Shown here piece by piece: positions 9,832 through 21,814 of a DNA stretch of 64,000 nt (position 1 is its first letter; every line of letters begins with the position of its first letter). The notes under the pieces were generated by a model. It was given only the letters and a program-made list of their open reading frames with translations. It ran no database searches and was not told the origin of the DNA. This DNA is from Archivesica marissinica. Lineage: Eukaryota; Mollusca; Bivalvia; Venerida; Vesicomyidae. A program made the translations under genes and the position numbers. The stretch lies in assembly GCA_014843695.1 (NCBI GenBank), contig CM026403.1:51752233-51816232 (forward strand), read 5' to 3'.

Positions 9832-9912
9832 TAGTTTTTGTTAAGAGGATGTATCATGTACCAGTCTTTCGAAATAAAATTATGTTCTGTTTTGTACAAT
9901 AATAATAATACA
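9832..9912 (+). mobile_element. 3' end of the interrupted LINE relic
   Basis: AGGATGTATCATGTACC...AATAAAATTATGTTCTGT matches the 3' end of the LINE at 31672-33472 (GATGTACCATGTACACG...AATAAACATATGTTCTGTTC). It continues the relic at 7850-8454 beyond the hAT insertion. Confidence 0.7.
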
Positions 9913-10140
9913 ATAAACACACTTAAATATGTAACTAACAAGTCACGTGATTGATGTAAATAAATAAATTATATATTATTTATTATATGAATATGTACTA
10001 TATACAAGTCTGATAATAAAATGTTGTTCTGTTCTTTGTAGTTCATGGCAAATGCCATCATTTAGACAATAAACACATTTCAACACCCAAAACAATCAAA
10101 CTAAATGTTTGGCCTGTACTCAGTATTTGTTTTAGTTTTA

Positions 10141-10374
10141 TAGTTTTACAACGATTGTGAAGCAAGTTTTAACAACTTATATTAATCACTCTCGTTAGAG
10201 CAGATGAAAGCGTATATGTGGTCATTCGTGTGGGAGGAAACCGGAGTATCCGGAGAAAACCCACTTGCTTGATCTGGCGACCACCGTAACATCAAACATA
10301 CTTCCAGGTCCGAGGATCGAATCCGGCTTGCATTGGTGAGAAGCGAGCGCGCTAACCATTGCGCCAATCGGAGA
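10141..10374 (-). mobile_element. SINE family C, full-length
   Basis: Complete minus-strand copy ending in the CCAATCGGAGAG head, directly abutting the CTCA-rich array. Part of it is duplicated with the array at 10767. Confidence 0.85.
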
Positions 10375-11692
10375 GCCCAGCTGTCGCTCACCCACCCTAA
10401 TTAGCTCACACGCTCACGAACTCACACCCTCAATAACCCACTCGCTCACGCACTCACACACTCACTAACTCACTCACCAACTCACACTCTCACTAACTCA
10501 CGCACTCACCAACTCACACCCTCACTAACTCACGCACTCACCACCTCACACCCTCACCAACTCACGCCCTCACTCGCACTCACACTCTCACTAACCCACT
10601 CGCTTATGCACTCACACCCTCACTAACTCATTCACTAACCAACTCAACCCTCACTAACTCACGCACTCACACCCTCACTAACTCACTCGCTCACTCACTC
10701 ACTCACTCACTCACTCACTCACACCCTTCAATAACTCACTCACGCACTCACCCCTCACTAACTCGTACCGGAGTACCCGGAGAAAACCCACTTGTTTGAT
10801 CTGGCGACCACCGCACCATCAAACATACTTCCAGGTCCGAGGATCGAATACGGCTTGCATTGGTGAGAAGCGAGCGCGCTAACCATTGCGCTAATCGGAG
10901 AGCCAAGCTGTCGCTCACCCACCCTCATTAGCTCACTCGCTCACGAACTCACATCCTCACTACCCCACTCGCTCACCATCTCACACCCTCACTGACTGAC
11001 TCACATCCTCACTCGCTCACTCACTCACTCACTAACATCCTCACTCACTCACTCGCTCACACACTCACTCACTCACATCCTCGCTCACTCACTCACATCC
11101 TCATTCACTCACTCACATCCTCGCTCACTCACTCACATCCTCACTCGCTAACTCACTCATACACTGAATCAATCACACACTCACTCACATCCTCGCTCGC
11201 TAACTCACTCACACACTGAATCAATCACACACTCACTCACTCACATCCTTACTCGCTCACTCACTAACTCGATCACTCACTCACATCCTCACTCACTAAC
11301 GCACTCGCTGACTCACTAACTCACTCACTCACTCATACCCTCACTAACTCACTCGCGCACACACGCACGCACGCACGCACACACACACACACACTAACTC
11401 ACTCGCTCACTCACACACACACACACACCAACTCACGCACACACTCACAAACTCACATCCTCGCTCACACATCCTTACTCGCTCTCTCACTAACTCACTC
11501 GCTCACTCACACACTCACCAACTCACTCACGCATTCACACCCTCACTAACTCACGCACTCACATACTCACATCCTCGCTCATTCAAATCCTTATTCGCTC
11601 ACTCACTAACTCACTCGCTCACGCACACACTCACCAACTCACTCACGCACTCACGCACGCACGCACTTACACCCTCACTAACTCACTAACTA
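10375..11692. repeat. CTCA/CACT-rich satellite tract
   Basis: About 1.3 kb of irregular CTCACTCA, ACTCACACCCTCACTAACTC and (GCAC)n units. A second partial SINE C head (10767-10904) sits inside it, and the flanking AGCTGTCGCTCACCCACCCT occurs at both 10379 and 10905. No gene is present. Confidence 0.9.
10767..10904 (-). mobile_element. SINE family C head, segmentally duplicated inside the array
   Basis: Covers only the head and central domain. It shares with the copy at 10141 the specific variants (TCAAACATACTTCCAGGTCC) and the same downstream array junction, so it arose by duplication and not by a separate insertion. Confidence 0.8.
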
Positions 11693-12092
11693 TAATATGA
11701 CAAGGGTAACAATCCATTGACAACCAGCAACAACAATTGTCATGCGGTTCTTTCCTATTATCTAATGTCTAATAGCATGTGTTAAGGAAGGTGCTCTCCC
11801 CTGCTTTACATTTCTTGCTATTCTACGATAGTTATACAATCTTTAAAAGAATATATAAAAGTAATGCATATTCATCATTTGTAAGTATTTTATAATTAAT
11901 TTTTTAATTAAGGAAATGGATTCAAATACGCTAAAATGTAACTTTGTTTGATCCCCAATCCTAACTATTTTGTTACAACTGTGTTGTCTTATTCTTGAAT
12001 AAAATTCTTGTTTAAATTGTTAGTAGAGAGGTGTTTGTTCACATAGCCTGTTCTACCCATTTGTGATTATCAGGACAATAATAACTATTTAA
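11693..12092. other. Intergenic, nothing recognised
   Basis: AT-rich, with no repeat or coding match. AATAAAATTCTTG near 12000 could be a decayed LINE 3' end. Confidence 0.5.
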
Positions 12093-12583
12093 AACATCGC
12101 AAAAAGAAACACAAAATACGTATAAATGCCATTGCTACCACACATATGTTTTGACCTACTCGTATTTCGAACACAACGTTTCCATTACTAACCAGTACTT
12201 ACGATCGATCTGCAAACTCTCAAATAGCGCTCAGCCACGATCCTGAATTGACGTTTGTTTATTATTGGAGTCTATACTAAATGAGTAAATGCGCGTTTCT
12301 ATCGTTTAAATTACATGCAATTAGATTAGTCTAAAACTGAATATGCATAGGCACAATGTAACTTATAGCGGTAAATATGTAATAAATATTGTTGTTCAAC
12401 ATACACGCGTTTGTATTGCGCATGTGTGTTTGACTCTATTTACATTATTGTGTATTGTCGTATATGACCTTTTATTATTATTTAATATTCTCAGATTATG
12501 TGACAAATATTTGGAAACAAACTGTACCAAATAACAGAAAACTACATTATGTGGACATTTATTTTCACAAATGTAGTGTCGCT
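12093..12583 (-). mobile_element. TTAA-flanked MITE, copy 1
   Basis: The right end reads TTTTCACAAATGTAGTGTCGCT followed by TTAA (12584-12587), the complement of the AGCGACACTACAT TIR. The left end is degraded (TTAA then AACATCGCAAAAAG). The interior matches copy 2 in reverse orientation, for example ATAGACTCCAATAATAAAC. Confidence 0.75.
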
Positions 12584-12617
12584 TTAATGCAAGTGGTCTT
12601 AGCATATGATCCACTGC

Positions 12618-12720
12618 AGTTACCCTACACCGGGCATGTAAAGGAACCAGGGATGCTTCTGGGAATGGAGCGCCTTCTGTATTTTACATTATCCTCCAAA
12701 GGATAACGTGACTAATATGA
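12618..12720 (+). mobile_element. Highly diverged SINE A-like body
   Basis: ACACCGGGCATGTAAAGGAACC, CATTATCCTCCAAA and GTGACTAAT align in order with the SINE A body (ACACCGTGCACGTAAAAGAACC and so on) but with many differences. Head and hairpin are absent. It is probably an old relative sharing the central domain. Confidence 0.6.
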
Positions 12721-12786
12721 ACTAAGGCATTGCCTCAAATGGGAATCGAATATCAACAGATCATTTAAAATATAGTACAAGTGTGT

Positions 12787-13077
12787 GTGTTCTACGTTTA
12801 TTGATCGTCGCTACCGGTTGCCCATATGAGCGACGCCTCCTGAAGAGATTAGTCATTCTAGATTTTGAAGGATAGTGCAATGGTACAGACATAGACCCAT
12901 TCCAGAATCTCCTCTGGTTCTTTTACGTGCACGGTGTAAAGCACCGACCGATACCTCGGTTTTTAACGTCCCATCTGAAAGACGGTTAATTTTATTATGG
13001 TCAGACGGGGGATCGAACCTGTGATCCCTGGATTACCAGTCAAACGTGTTAACCACTGGACTACAGATCCGTCTGTA
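12787..13077 (-). mobile_element. SINE family A, full-length
   Basis: Complete minus-strand copy. Flanks TACAAGTGTGT (12776-12786) and TACAACTGTGT (13078-13088) form an 11-bp target duplication with one mismatch. Confidence 0.87.
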
Positions 13078-13251
13078 TACAACTGTGTACACTATAAGAG
13101 TCATGTTTAGTTGCTAGTGCTTTACTAGCATAATCAGTTAGATAAACAATAGTGCTTTTTCACATTAAAGGGAATGGGGATGGGTACCCTCATGAGACGA
13201 AATTGCGTCGAGGGTGAGGGGTGATAGTGGTTTTCATATTAGTCAATTGAC

Positions 13252-13831
13252 AGCGACACTACATCGGTGAAATAAGAAAGTATTTCAACTACCGGAATAA
13301 ACAAACAAAACGTACAAATATATGACGTTTGCTGACATAACAAAATAATGTAAACAAGGTCAACATGTATGCGTAATATAACGCTTGTATTTATGCGTAA
13401 TATAACGCTTGTATTTATGCGTAATATAACGCTTGTATTTATGCGTAATATAACGCTTGTATTTATGCGTAATATAACGCTTGTATTTATGCGTAATATA
13501 ACGCTTGTATTTATGCGTAATAAAACGCTTGTATTTAGGCCAACTGTTGTACTTGCATCACACATTTGTGTCTATGCATAATCTTATTATCTGTAAAGAA
13601 CAGTATCATGCATTTACCATAGACTCCAATAATAAACAGCCTTCAATTCAGAAGCATGGCTGACAGCTTATTTATATATGGAGTCATGCTTTCATTTTTG
13701 AGAGTGATAGGCAAACACACAGCTTATTGAGTGAACGTGTTCGAATTATTTCGGAAGAATTTGTGGTAAGAATGCTATTTATTTATACTTAAGCAATGCA
13801 AAGTTTTGGAATTTTGCGATGTAACCTCGCT
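13252..13831 (+). mobile_element. TTAA-flanked MITE, copy 2, carrying a minisatellite
   Basis: Left TIR AGCGACACTACATCGGTGAA. The right end GCGATGTAACCTCGCT is followed by TTAA (13832-13835), and the left flank is TTGAC, a decayed TTAA. TTAA duplication suggests piggyBac-type mobilisation. The interior matches copies 1 and 3. It contains seven 24-bp units at 13369-13536. Confidence 0.75.
13369..13536 (+). repeat. 24-bp minisatellite inside MITE
   Basis: Seven units containing ATGCGTAATATAACGCTTG. Copy 3 has a single related segment (CATGCTTAATACAAAGTG) at the same place, so the array grew inside the transposon. Period 24 keeps frames open on both strands, producing fake repeat proteins. Confidence 0.9.
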
Positions 13832-13911
13832 TTAATACAATATAACTTAAGCAATGTCGGTAGTTTTAGCATTAAATCAATGTGAAAGGACACTTTATAT
13901 TGCTACTATTG

Positions 13912-14405
13912 CCAGTGGTATACGGACATATGCCCCTCGGATATCTGCCCCCAGTCCAAAAAATGGATAGGTGGACATCTCACCCCCCCCCAAGTGAAAT
14001 GTAAGGTAGGACATCTCCCCCCCCCCCCCAGTAGAAATGTTGACTAGGACATTAGACCCCCCCCCAGTAGAAATGACAGCTAGGACATTTGTCCCCTCCC
14101 CCAGTAGAAATGTTGACTAGGACATTAGCCCCCCCCCCAGTAGAAATGACAGCTAGGACATTTGTCCCCTCCCCCAGTAGAAATGTTGACTAGGACATTA
14201 GCCCCCCCCCCCCAGTAGAAATGACAGCTAGGAAATTTGTGTCCCCTCCCCCGTAGAATTTTGACTAGGACATTAGCCCCCCCGCCCGCCCCAGTAGAAA
14301 TGACAGCTAGGACATTTGTCCCCTCCCCAGTAGAAATGTTGACTAGGACATATAGCCCCCCCCCCAGTAGATGACAGCTATGACATCTGCCCCCCAGTAG
14401 AAATG
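13912..14405 (+). repeat. C-run-rich tandem array (period about 70 bp)
   Basis: Alternating half-units AGTAGAAATGACAGCTAGG and AGTAGAAATGTTGACTAGG, each followed by a C run of about 5 to 14. It is imperfect, with variable C-run lengths. The complementary strand is G-run rich, so quadruplex formation is possible. Confidence 0.85.
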
Positions 14406-14414
14406 TTAAAAAGA

Positions 14415-14539
14415 TTAACCAGTACAACGCAATGTGTGTGAGGTGCCTTGCTCAATGACACGTGGCCTTTCTGAGTATCGAACCCGGGACCGTTCGATTC
14501 CAAATTCGACGCTCTACCATTGGATCACGAACGCCACAC
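14415..14539 (-). mobile_element. SINE family F, head half
   Basis: Contains the complement of the tRNA-like head (GTATCGAACCCGGGACCG) and adjoining body. The 3' half is missing. Confidence 0.72.
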
Positions 14540-14544
14540 TATGG

Positions 14545-15004
14545 CGACCAGCTAGTATTTGTGGAAGAAGATCCTGGGTGCCCCTACGAACAGTATTTCA
14601 AGGAACTAACGAGTTATTATATAAAATAAACTACAATGACTGTCCACTGTGCACTTTTTGCAAAATTGAAAATGAAACAATATAACGTTTATTATGGGGT
14701 TGTAATATAACTAGGAAATTGATAACTGATATGTTAACCAAAAGTACAGATTTGTTGCGCCCATTAAATTAAATTATAATGATATTTGGATATATAAATC
14801 CATGTGCAAATGCTAAGGCAAAAAATGTGATCATAATCTTTTTGAAAAGTAAGAATGTATATATATTAATATATATGTTACATAAGGTCAAGGTCAACTA
14901 TAGTGAGAAGACATGGAAAATGTGTTTATCAATTTTTTGGATTAAAAAAATTAAATACATGACAAATGACATCAATATTGGATTCATATTGAAGATAAAC
15001 TTAT
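14545..15004 (+). pseudogene. LINE ORF2 C-terminal relic (different family)
   Basis: One frame gives LLYKINYNDCPLCTFCKIEN followed by ETI, then after a stop LLWGC. This is the C-x2-C zinc-binding end of LINE ORF2 followed by the HLFWxC-type motif, here damaged. Further on, NVIIIFLKSKNVYILIYML is the usual basic-hydrophobic tail. The motif style fits the same broad lineage as the antisense LINE split at 31473/33465. The large LINE begins directly at its end. Confidence 0.65.
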
Positions 15005-15010
15005 GTGCTA

Positions 15011-16193
15011 ATGGTTAATCCGAAAATTACTCCAAATTGCGACCTGGGGAGTAAGAAAAAGAAGAAAAATAAACGAAAGGCAAACTCGCCATTACACACG
15101 GATAACACGGGAAAATTCGGCCATGATGGACATGGTGGACATAGCGGTGGTCAAGAACCAGGACACTTGAAACGGTGTAAATCAAATAGTGCAGATATCG
15201 GACTAAAACACACGGAGGATATAAAAACTGTAAGTGGCGTTAATTTGATACATCCACCATACGGTACTATGTCTTACCAACAATACTCTCCTCAATTGAT
15301 GCCTCAAACACCCCATTCACCGGCATTTGGTATGATTGGCCAACCAGGATATAGTCAACCCGGATATGTGCTATCATCGCCACCCCCGGGATCTCCACTT
15401 GTGACGGGTTTGACGTCCCAGGCTATCCCCCCATGGGCTAGCGAACTGGTTAAGGATATAAAACATATCAAAGAAAAAATGAAAACAGTTGATAAAATCA
15501 ACCAAACAGTAACTTCTATAAGTGCTAAGGTCATGGATCTGGAGTCTGGTATGAAAAAACTAGAGGTGCGAGTTACAGAAACGGAACAATCGTGCGAGTT
15601 TTCGTCGGCGGGATTGAATAAAAATAACCAAGAACTGAAAGTTGCAAAAGATGAAATAAAAAAACTTAAAAAGTCTTGTGAAAAAATAGAACAACAAAAT
15701 ATTGAACTTAACGAACAAAAAGAAGTCATGAATGATAAACTGTTAGACTTGAAATTTAGAGATATGAAACAAAATTTAATGTTCTATGGCATTGCTGAAA
15801 CCGCACCTGGCAACTCGGAGGACTGTTATAAATTAACCAAGGACATAATTCGAGACCAAATCGATATCCAGGACCCTATATTGTTCGACAACGCACACAG
15901 GGTCGGGGAGAAACCCCACGGTGGAAAACCACGCCCGATAGTAGTGAAATTTCACTATTACCGTGAAAGAGAAAGGAAGGATACGACAATCATCATTCGA
16001 TAAGAGCAAGGAACTGAAAGCTGCAGGCTATGGGATCGGGGCCCAAATCCCGAAGGGTATGCGTGACGCCAGGAAACCGTTATATGGAGCTATGAAGGAT
16101 GCCAAGGACGCCAAAAAGAAGGTTAAATGTATTGGTAAAAAACTGTTCATCGACGGGAAAGAATATCGCCCACCTTCATCGGGACCAAAGTAG
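15011..16193 (+). pseudogene. LINE ORF1, nucleic-acid-binding chaperone, frameshifted
   Basis: From ATG 15011 the first frame gives about 330 aa. It has a lysine-rich N-terminus, a glycine/histidine stretch (residues 36-47), a proline-rich region (80-141), a heptad-rich coiled coil (about 143-250), then an RRM-like domain with NLMFYGIAE and AHRVGEKP followed by RPIVVKF. The frame is lost near 15975. The remaining C-terminus (RQSSFDKSKELKAAGYGIG onward) continues in the +1 frame to a TAG at 16191. ORF1 proteins bind the element RNA and assist reverse transcription. The full product would have been about 390 aa. The TAG separates it, in the same frame, from ORF2. Confidence 0.85.
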
Positions 16194-19100
16194 GGAGGTC
16201 ATGAAGAACAGACATTTAAGGTTGCATTTTGGAATGTTAACGGACTTAAACGAAAATTGATAGATAGTGACTTTATTCAGTATTTGGAACAGTACGATCT
16301 ATTTTTCTTAAACGAAACTTGGATATCTTCAAAGGAAACTTTAAATTTAGATATATGTGGTTATATATCTGATCATTTATATGGAACTAAGTCAAAAGCA
16401 AATACCAGGGGACGATGCAGTGGTGGACTATCGGTGTATTATAGGTCAAAGTGGAAAAACTATATTACTGTAATAGATAAAATTCCAAATGGTATCATCT
16501 GGTTGAAACTATCTGCTCAGTTATTTCAGTTTAGCTCTGATGTATTTATGTGTCATGTATATATACCTCCACATGATTCACGTATTTTGCAACGAAATGA
16601 TTTTGATTTTTATGACCACATTGAAAGGGATATTCTGAAATATGAATTGCTAGGAAAAGTCTTTATCTCTGGCGATCTAAACAGTAGAACATCGAATAAT
16701 TTAGATTATTTGATTTTTGATAAATATTTAGACCAAAATCAAGTATTTATAGACACCATTTCAATTCCAGCGCGATCCAATAAGGATAAAGTATTAGATT
16801 ATTGGGGGCGGCGCTTGATGAGTACTTGTCAAACGACAAATTACTTATTAGCCAATGGCAGACTCGGAAATGATAGATTGGTTGGAGAGTTCACTTTTTG
16901 TTCATATAGGGGAGCTAGTGTAGTGGATTACTTATTATTGAAGCACGCAGATTTTAATAATGTACACAATTTTACTGTTCATCAATTCAATGAACACAGT
17001 GATCATGCATGTATATCATTTGAATTGCTATTACGTGTATTCGGTAACAACGTAATGAACAAACACAGTACAGGATCACAACCCTCTGATAGCCCCCCCA
17101 AGTAAAATTACATGGGACACCGAGAAAGTTCCCGCATTCCTAAATAATCTCATGAATAATCATAACACATTAAGTCAGCTGACCAATGACGTACGTTGCG
17201 AACCAATCGATGAAGTCGTACATAATGTTACCTATTTCTTATTCACAAATGTTCATTCCATATTTGGAAAGTCGCCTCGGGAAAATAATAATCACACAGG
17301 TATACTACCTGGTAAGAAAACTAATAAACCTTGGTTTGATGTGAGTTGTTATAACGCGAAGCGCACGTTTAAAATGTATAGAAATGTGTATAATAGGGAT
17401 AAACGCGATGATAATCGCTTCAATTTTGTTCAAGCGCGGACGCGTTATAATAAAGTAAAAAAGAAGGCAAGGCATGCCTACATGGTTAGGGAAGGAGTAA
17501 GAATAAATAATTTGGCATCCTCACAGCCCCGTAAATTCTGGAAAAATATTAAGAATACGTATAAGAAGAAATCAAATATTGCCGATTCTTTAACAGTTGA
17601 TGAATTATTAAACCATTTTAAAGATTTATTTGGTGGTGTACCCCCGGCTGGTACTTACCAGGAACATGACCTAAATTTTGATTCGTACTGCGAGGAATTG
17701 GACTGCGAAATCTCACAAAACAATAATAAGAGCCAGGGTTTCGATAACCTACCGGCAGAAACTTTCAAGTCCGCCTTTGATATTATATCACCATTTTTAA
17801 ATGTCTTGTATAATAGGATATTTTTGAGTAATGAATACCCAGAGTCATGGGGTCAAGGTATAATTGCACCCATATTTAAGAAAGGGGACGTAAATGTCGC
17901 AAGCAACTATAGAGACATAACCTTGATTAATATCCTGGCAAAAGTATATTCACAGATATTGTTAAATAGATTAAACAATTGGTCCAAAAAATATGATAAA
18001 CTTTCACAAAACCAGTTCGGTTTTCAAAAAGGAAAGTCGATTACAGATTGTATTTTTATTATACATGCAATAGTATCTAAAAACACTTAGTGAGAAACAA
18101 AGCTCTACTGCGCCTTTATTGACTACCAGCAGTGCTTTGATTCCGTGCAACGTCATCACCTGTTCACTAAATTATTAAGTGAAAACGTCAGTGGGAAGTT
18201 TGTTAATGCTCTGCGTGCTATGTATAAAAGAGTCAGGTCGTGTGTAAAATACAAATCAAGCGTTTCGAGCTTCTTCGATTCTGAAATTGGTTTGAAACAG
18301 GGGGACCCGAGCTCTCCATTAGTATTCATGTTTTTCGTGAATGACATCATACAAAATATCCACTCTGATATTAATGATATCGTGTCAATTGATGACTTGA
18401 AACTATTTCTTATCTTGTATGCAGACGACATGATTTTATTTGCGCGTTCACCAGAATCCCTGCAGTTAATGCTTAAGGATGTAGAGACTTACTGTAAAGC
18501 ATGGGGTCTGAAAATTAATATAGACAAAACCAAAGTTATGATTTTTGAAATTGGTCGGCCAACTACAGCTGATATATACATTTACGGTACAAAAATAGAA
18601 AACGTAAGTTCGTTTAAATACCTAGGTATTAACCTATATAAAAACGGAAACTGGCTACGTACCCAAACACATATAGCTCAGCACGCTTCCTTTTCATTAC
18701 ACAGTTTGTTTTCTGTATTTCACCAGATTGAATTACCACTGTCTAGAAAAGTACAGTTATTTGATATATTAGTTGGTTCTGTTCTAAATTTTTGTTCAGA
18801 AATATGGGGTGTACATGCCGCTACAGACATTGAAATGGTCCATGTAAATTTTTTGCGACGTTTGTTAGGTGTCAGGCAGTCCACAAACGTATCAGCATTA
18901 TACGGGGAACTTGGCCGTGTGCCGCTACATATATTTAGAAAATTTACTCTGCTGAAATACTGGAAAAAATTGTTAGCTAAAGATGAATCATCTTTGACTT
19001 TTAAAATGCACTCATCAATGAGAAACGATGCGGACAATAATGTTACATATCGAAATAAAAATTGGGCTATGTATATTAAAAATATTCTTGATGAGCATGG

Positions 19101-19602
19101 GTTTGCGTATGTATGGAGGGACCAGGTTATTGATAACCACACTCTTATGTTAATTAAACAACGTATATTTGATAACTATTATCAGTCATGGTATTCGGAC
19201 ACAAACAATTCCCCGCGTCTACAGTCATACTGTATTTTTAAACATAATTTTGACCGCGAGATATACCTTGAATGTATATATGAGAGAAAATATCTTATTG
19301 CGCTGTCTAGATTTCGGGTGTCTGCTCATCATTTATTTATAGAATCAGGTCGATATAGCAATATACCTCGGGAACAACGACTCTGTAAATCATGTAGTAT
19401 GAAAAAACTTGAATCTAAATTCCACTTTTTATTGGTCTGCCCTAACTACAGGGATTTGAGGATAAGGTACTTTAAACCATATTTCTGTCATTGGCCAAGC
19501 CTAAATAAGTTTGCCTCATTGTTAAATTCTACCTCTAAAATTGTAATAAATAATTTGTCAAAGTATCTCTACTTTGCAAATAAGATAAGGGTTTCTGTTT
19601 GA
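16194..19602 (+). pseudogene. LINE ORF2, endonuclease and reverse transcriptase, broken
   Basis: The endonuclease starts at VAFWNVNGLK (16221) directly after the ORF1 stop. Catalytic blocks are all visible: NVNG, LNETW, GDLNSR, VVDYLL and SDHACISFE. A C7 run at 17093-17099 shifts the frame just before SKITWDTEKVPAF. Reverse transcriptase blocks follow: APIFKKGDVNVASNY, NQFGFQKGKSITD, FIDYQQCFDS, IGLKQGDPSSPLVF and YADD (18418-18429). Two in-frame stops, TAG TGA at 18088-18093, interrupt it between the second and third blocks. The C-terminus carries C-x2-C-x9-H-x4-C (CKSC...HFLLVC). The protein would nick target DNA and copy the element RNA there. It is not functional in this copy. Confidence 0.9.
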
Positions 19603-19810
19603 GTTTGGTCAAAGAACATGATCGTCTATTATGTATTATCTATATTCGTCAAAATCTACTTGTTACATGCAATAGTTTTTTCTGAATTTGTATATGACCT
19701 TCAGAAAATGGTATCTATATAATAACATGTCTTCTCTGAAAATTTGTATATAACACTTTAAACATTGTAATAATGTTTTATGTGAAATAAACTGATTGAA
19801 TTGAATTGAC
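19603..19810 (+). other. LINE 3' UTR with single 52-bp unit
   Basis: Contains one copy of the TATTCGTCAAAATCTACTTG unit that is repeated about eight times at 1560-2270, then the AATAATGTTTTATGTGAAAT end. Confidence 0.88.
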
Positions 19811-20445
19811 ATTGCACTCTTGCTTTATAGTACATACATTTATATTTCTATTCAGTAATCAATCAGTGATAAGACTTTGTGCCAACACCTGTTTTAATAT
19901 ACTACAGCGTCGTTACTTTTACCTTTGTAAATAATGCCCCTTTTGTGTTAATTACTATATATCTATGATTTTTACAGACTACAAGAAGCAGCTGCTAATT
20001 AGGTCATTCTCGATCTGATCCTGGGTGATAACTGATTTTGTAAGATATTTCTTAATAGCGCACTAGTGCTTGTTTTTCGAATCAGTGTTTTATACCATTT
20101 TGTTTTATTTCGTATTTAAATATAAATTAGCAAAGAAATGGCAATTGTTTGTCAAACACTGGAGAATTTCAAAAGAACATGGGAATCAATGAACGCATTT
20201 ATGCCAGAGCTGTTGTGTTAGCTATATAACCTCTTCCATTGTCCTATATGTACACACGTTGGTCAATATATCTACAAATTTACATACCACATACAAATTA
20301 TATTAAATTAAAAAAATAATTGGCATGAGCTTTCATGAATTATGCATAAGGAAGCGGTTTTATATTTGCTTTACAAAATAGATACTGACAGAAGTAGATA
20401 ACATGTGCACAGTCAGGTGGGTATGTATGTGGATTTATTCTTTAT
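19811..20445. other. Intergenic, nothing recognised
   Basis: AT-rich, no coding sequence or repeat match. Confidence 0.6.
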
Positions 20446-21600
20446 TTCAGTCTCATCGTTGTACAATACATAAAATATACACAACAAATTATCGTGGCAT
20501 AGTACAACACCATTCATTATAAAAGAATTATAAGAGACTAATGTAATCACAGATAATCAAACTATCACAGTCTAAGGACATATTATTATATTTACATATT
20601 AAAACCGGGGAACAGTCGCTAATTGAAAATTAAATACTTACTAAAACCGGAAATTTTGAAATACTGAAATGGAAAAAAAGCACTAATGCGCAATTAAGAA
20701 ATGTTTTAAAATATCAGTTATCAACCTCGATCAGATCGCGGTTGAACTAATTAGCAGCTGTTTCTCGGAATGGATAAGAGACACACAATCAATAAATCAA
20801 ATGGATACATTATTTACATAAATAAAAGGATCGTCTTTGAAGAATATAAAAACAGGTTTTGGCAACAATTCTAATCAGAGGTATAGTAGTAAAAATAATT
20901 CTAAGCTGGTCGGATACAGGTTTGTTCCGAAAGTCATTTTCATATAATGAGGCTTTCTCTAAGAGAACAGCTCTCAAATCATCATACAGTGAACATTCTA
21001 ATAATACATGACTTTCGTCTTCTAATACATTACAGAAAGGGCACTTACGTTCATCAAGTGGTAAATTCTCATACCTTCCGGTTTCTATACGTAATGGAGC
21101 AACTCCACATCTAAATTTACATAATGCTGATCTGTGACGTGTGGGTAAAATCATTTTACAATATACTTCTGTTTGAAATTTAAATTTAAATGTACAGTAG
21201 GTTCTAAGCTTATTGCGACCACGTCCAGAAACACCTATCACACTGTTAATAGAGGTGGACCAGTCAGTAACATATTTCTCCATTACCGCATTTTCCACAC
21301 TATCTACTAAATTGTGCTTATGTATAGGTATAGATAGGTTACAGTAATCCATCAAAGTAATGTCTGCAAACTGTCTCTTGACATAATAAAACCAGTTTTT
21401 ATAACTTGTAGATTTAGCATTCGCCCATAGTGCAACTCGCTTATTTAATCTGGAATTGTCGGTATTAGCTAAGCGTGCCCAAAACCCAGATATGTGCTTC
21501 CATTGTCGCACAACTGGCGGCTGCCAACCCATTTCCCCGGAGACAGCTGCATTGGGAGAATATTTCCCAATACCAAGAAAGAAACGCATGGCACGATTGT
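20446..21600 (-). mobile_element. 5'-truncated LINE, third family
   Basis: The 3' end (left) reads on the minus strand ACGATGAGACTGAAATAAAG. Homology to the longer copy at 38018-39790 stops at about 21600, the 5' truncation point. Coding end 20810, 3' UTR 20446-20809. Confidence 0.9.
20810..21600 (-). pseudogene. LINE ORF2 C-terminal region
   Basis: An open frame of about 260 aa from NRAMRFFLGIGKYSPNAAV to the terminal RRSFYLCK. It is the region downstream of the reverse transcriptase core, including the tryptophan-rich GEMGWQPP block and the zinc motif CPFC...DESHVLLEC with LRIETGRYENLP before it. No reverse transcriptase core is present. The ATG at 21646 lies in flanking DNA, not in the element. 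The frame is intact, suggesting fairly recent insertion. Confidence 0.85.
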
Positions 21601-21814
21601 GTGTATTATTTCTTATTTCGTTATACACACATTTATCTTGTTTCAATATGTAAAATATTTCGTGTCCTATCGAACCCCATTTAAAATATAAATGTAACTA
21701 TGCACCATTATAAATCAGAACGATTCCATACATTGTTGATACGTATATATAAAGTATGTAAGGTTACTAGGGGATGTGCCTCGAACCCTACTAGTCACTG
21801 GACGGGGCAAATAC

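Larger units (their letters stand above)
15005..19810 (+). mobile_element. Near full-length non-LTR retrotransposon (LINE)
   Basis: Encodes ORF1 (coiled coil and RNA-binding domain) and ORF2 (apurinic-type endonuclease, reverse transcriptase, C-terminal zinc motif), then a 200-bp 3' UTR ending AAATAAACTGATTGAATTG. Domain order and tail fit the CR1/L2/jockey assemblage; the exact clade is not resolved. Three lesions (ORF1 frameshift near 15975, ORF2 frameshift in a C7 run at 17093-17099, tandem stops at 18088-18093) make this copy inactive. Almost no 5' UTR is present, so it may be slightly 5'-truncated. Confidence 0.92.

Noticed and set aside
13239..13581. Repeat ORFs MRNITLVF (plus) and SVILRINT (minus)
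   Set aside because: A 24-bp array inside a MITE. Period divisible by three keeps both strands open.
14125..14427. Minus-strand 100-aa glycine-rich ORF
   Set aside because: Translation of the C-run array.
21600..21646. ATG-initiated N-terminus of the minus-strand ORF 20810-21646
   Set aside because: The first 16 codons lie outside the LINE. Alignment with the copy at 38018 shows that the element is truncated at about 21600.
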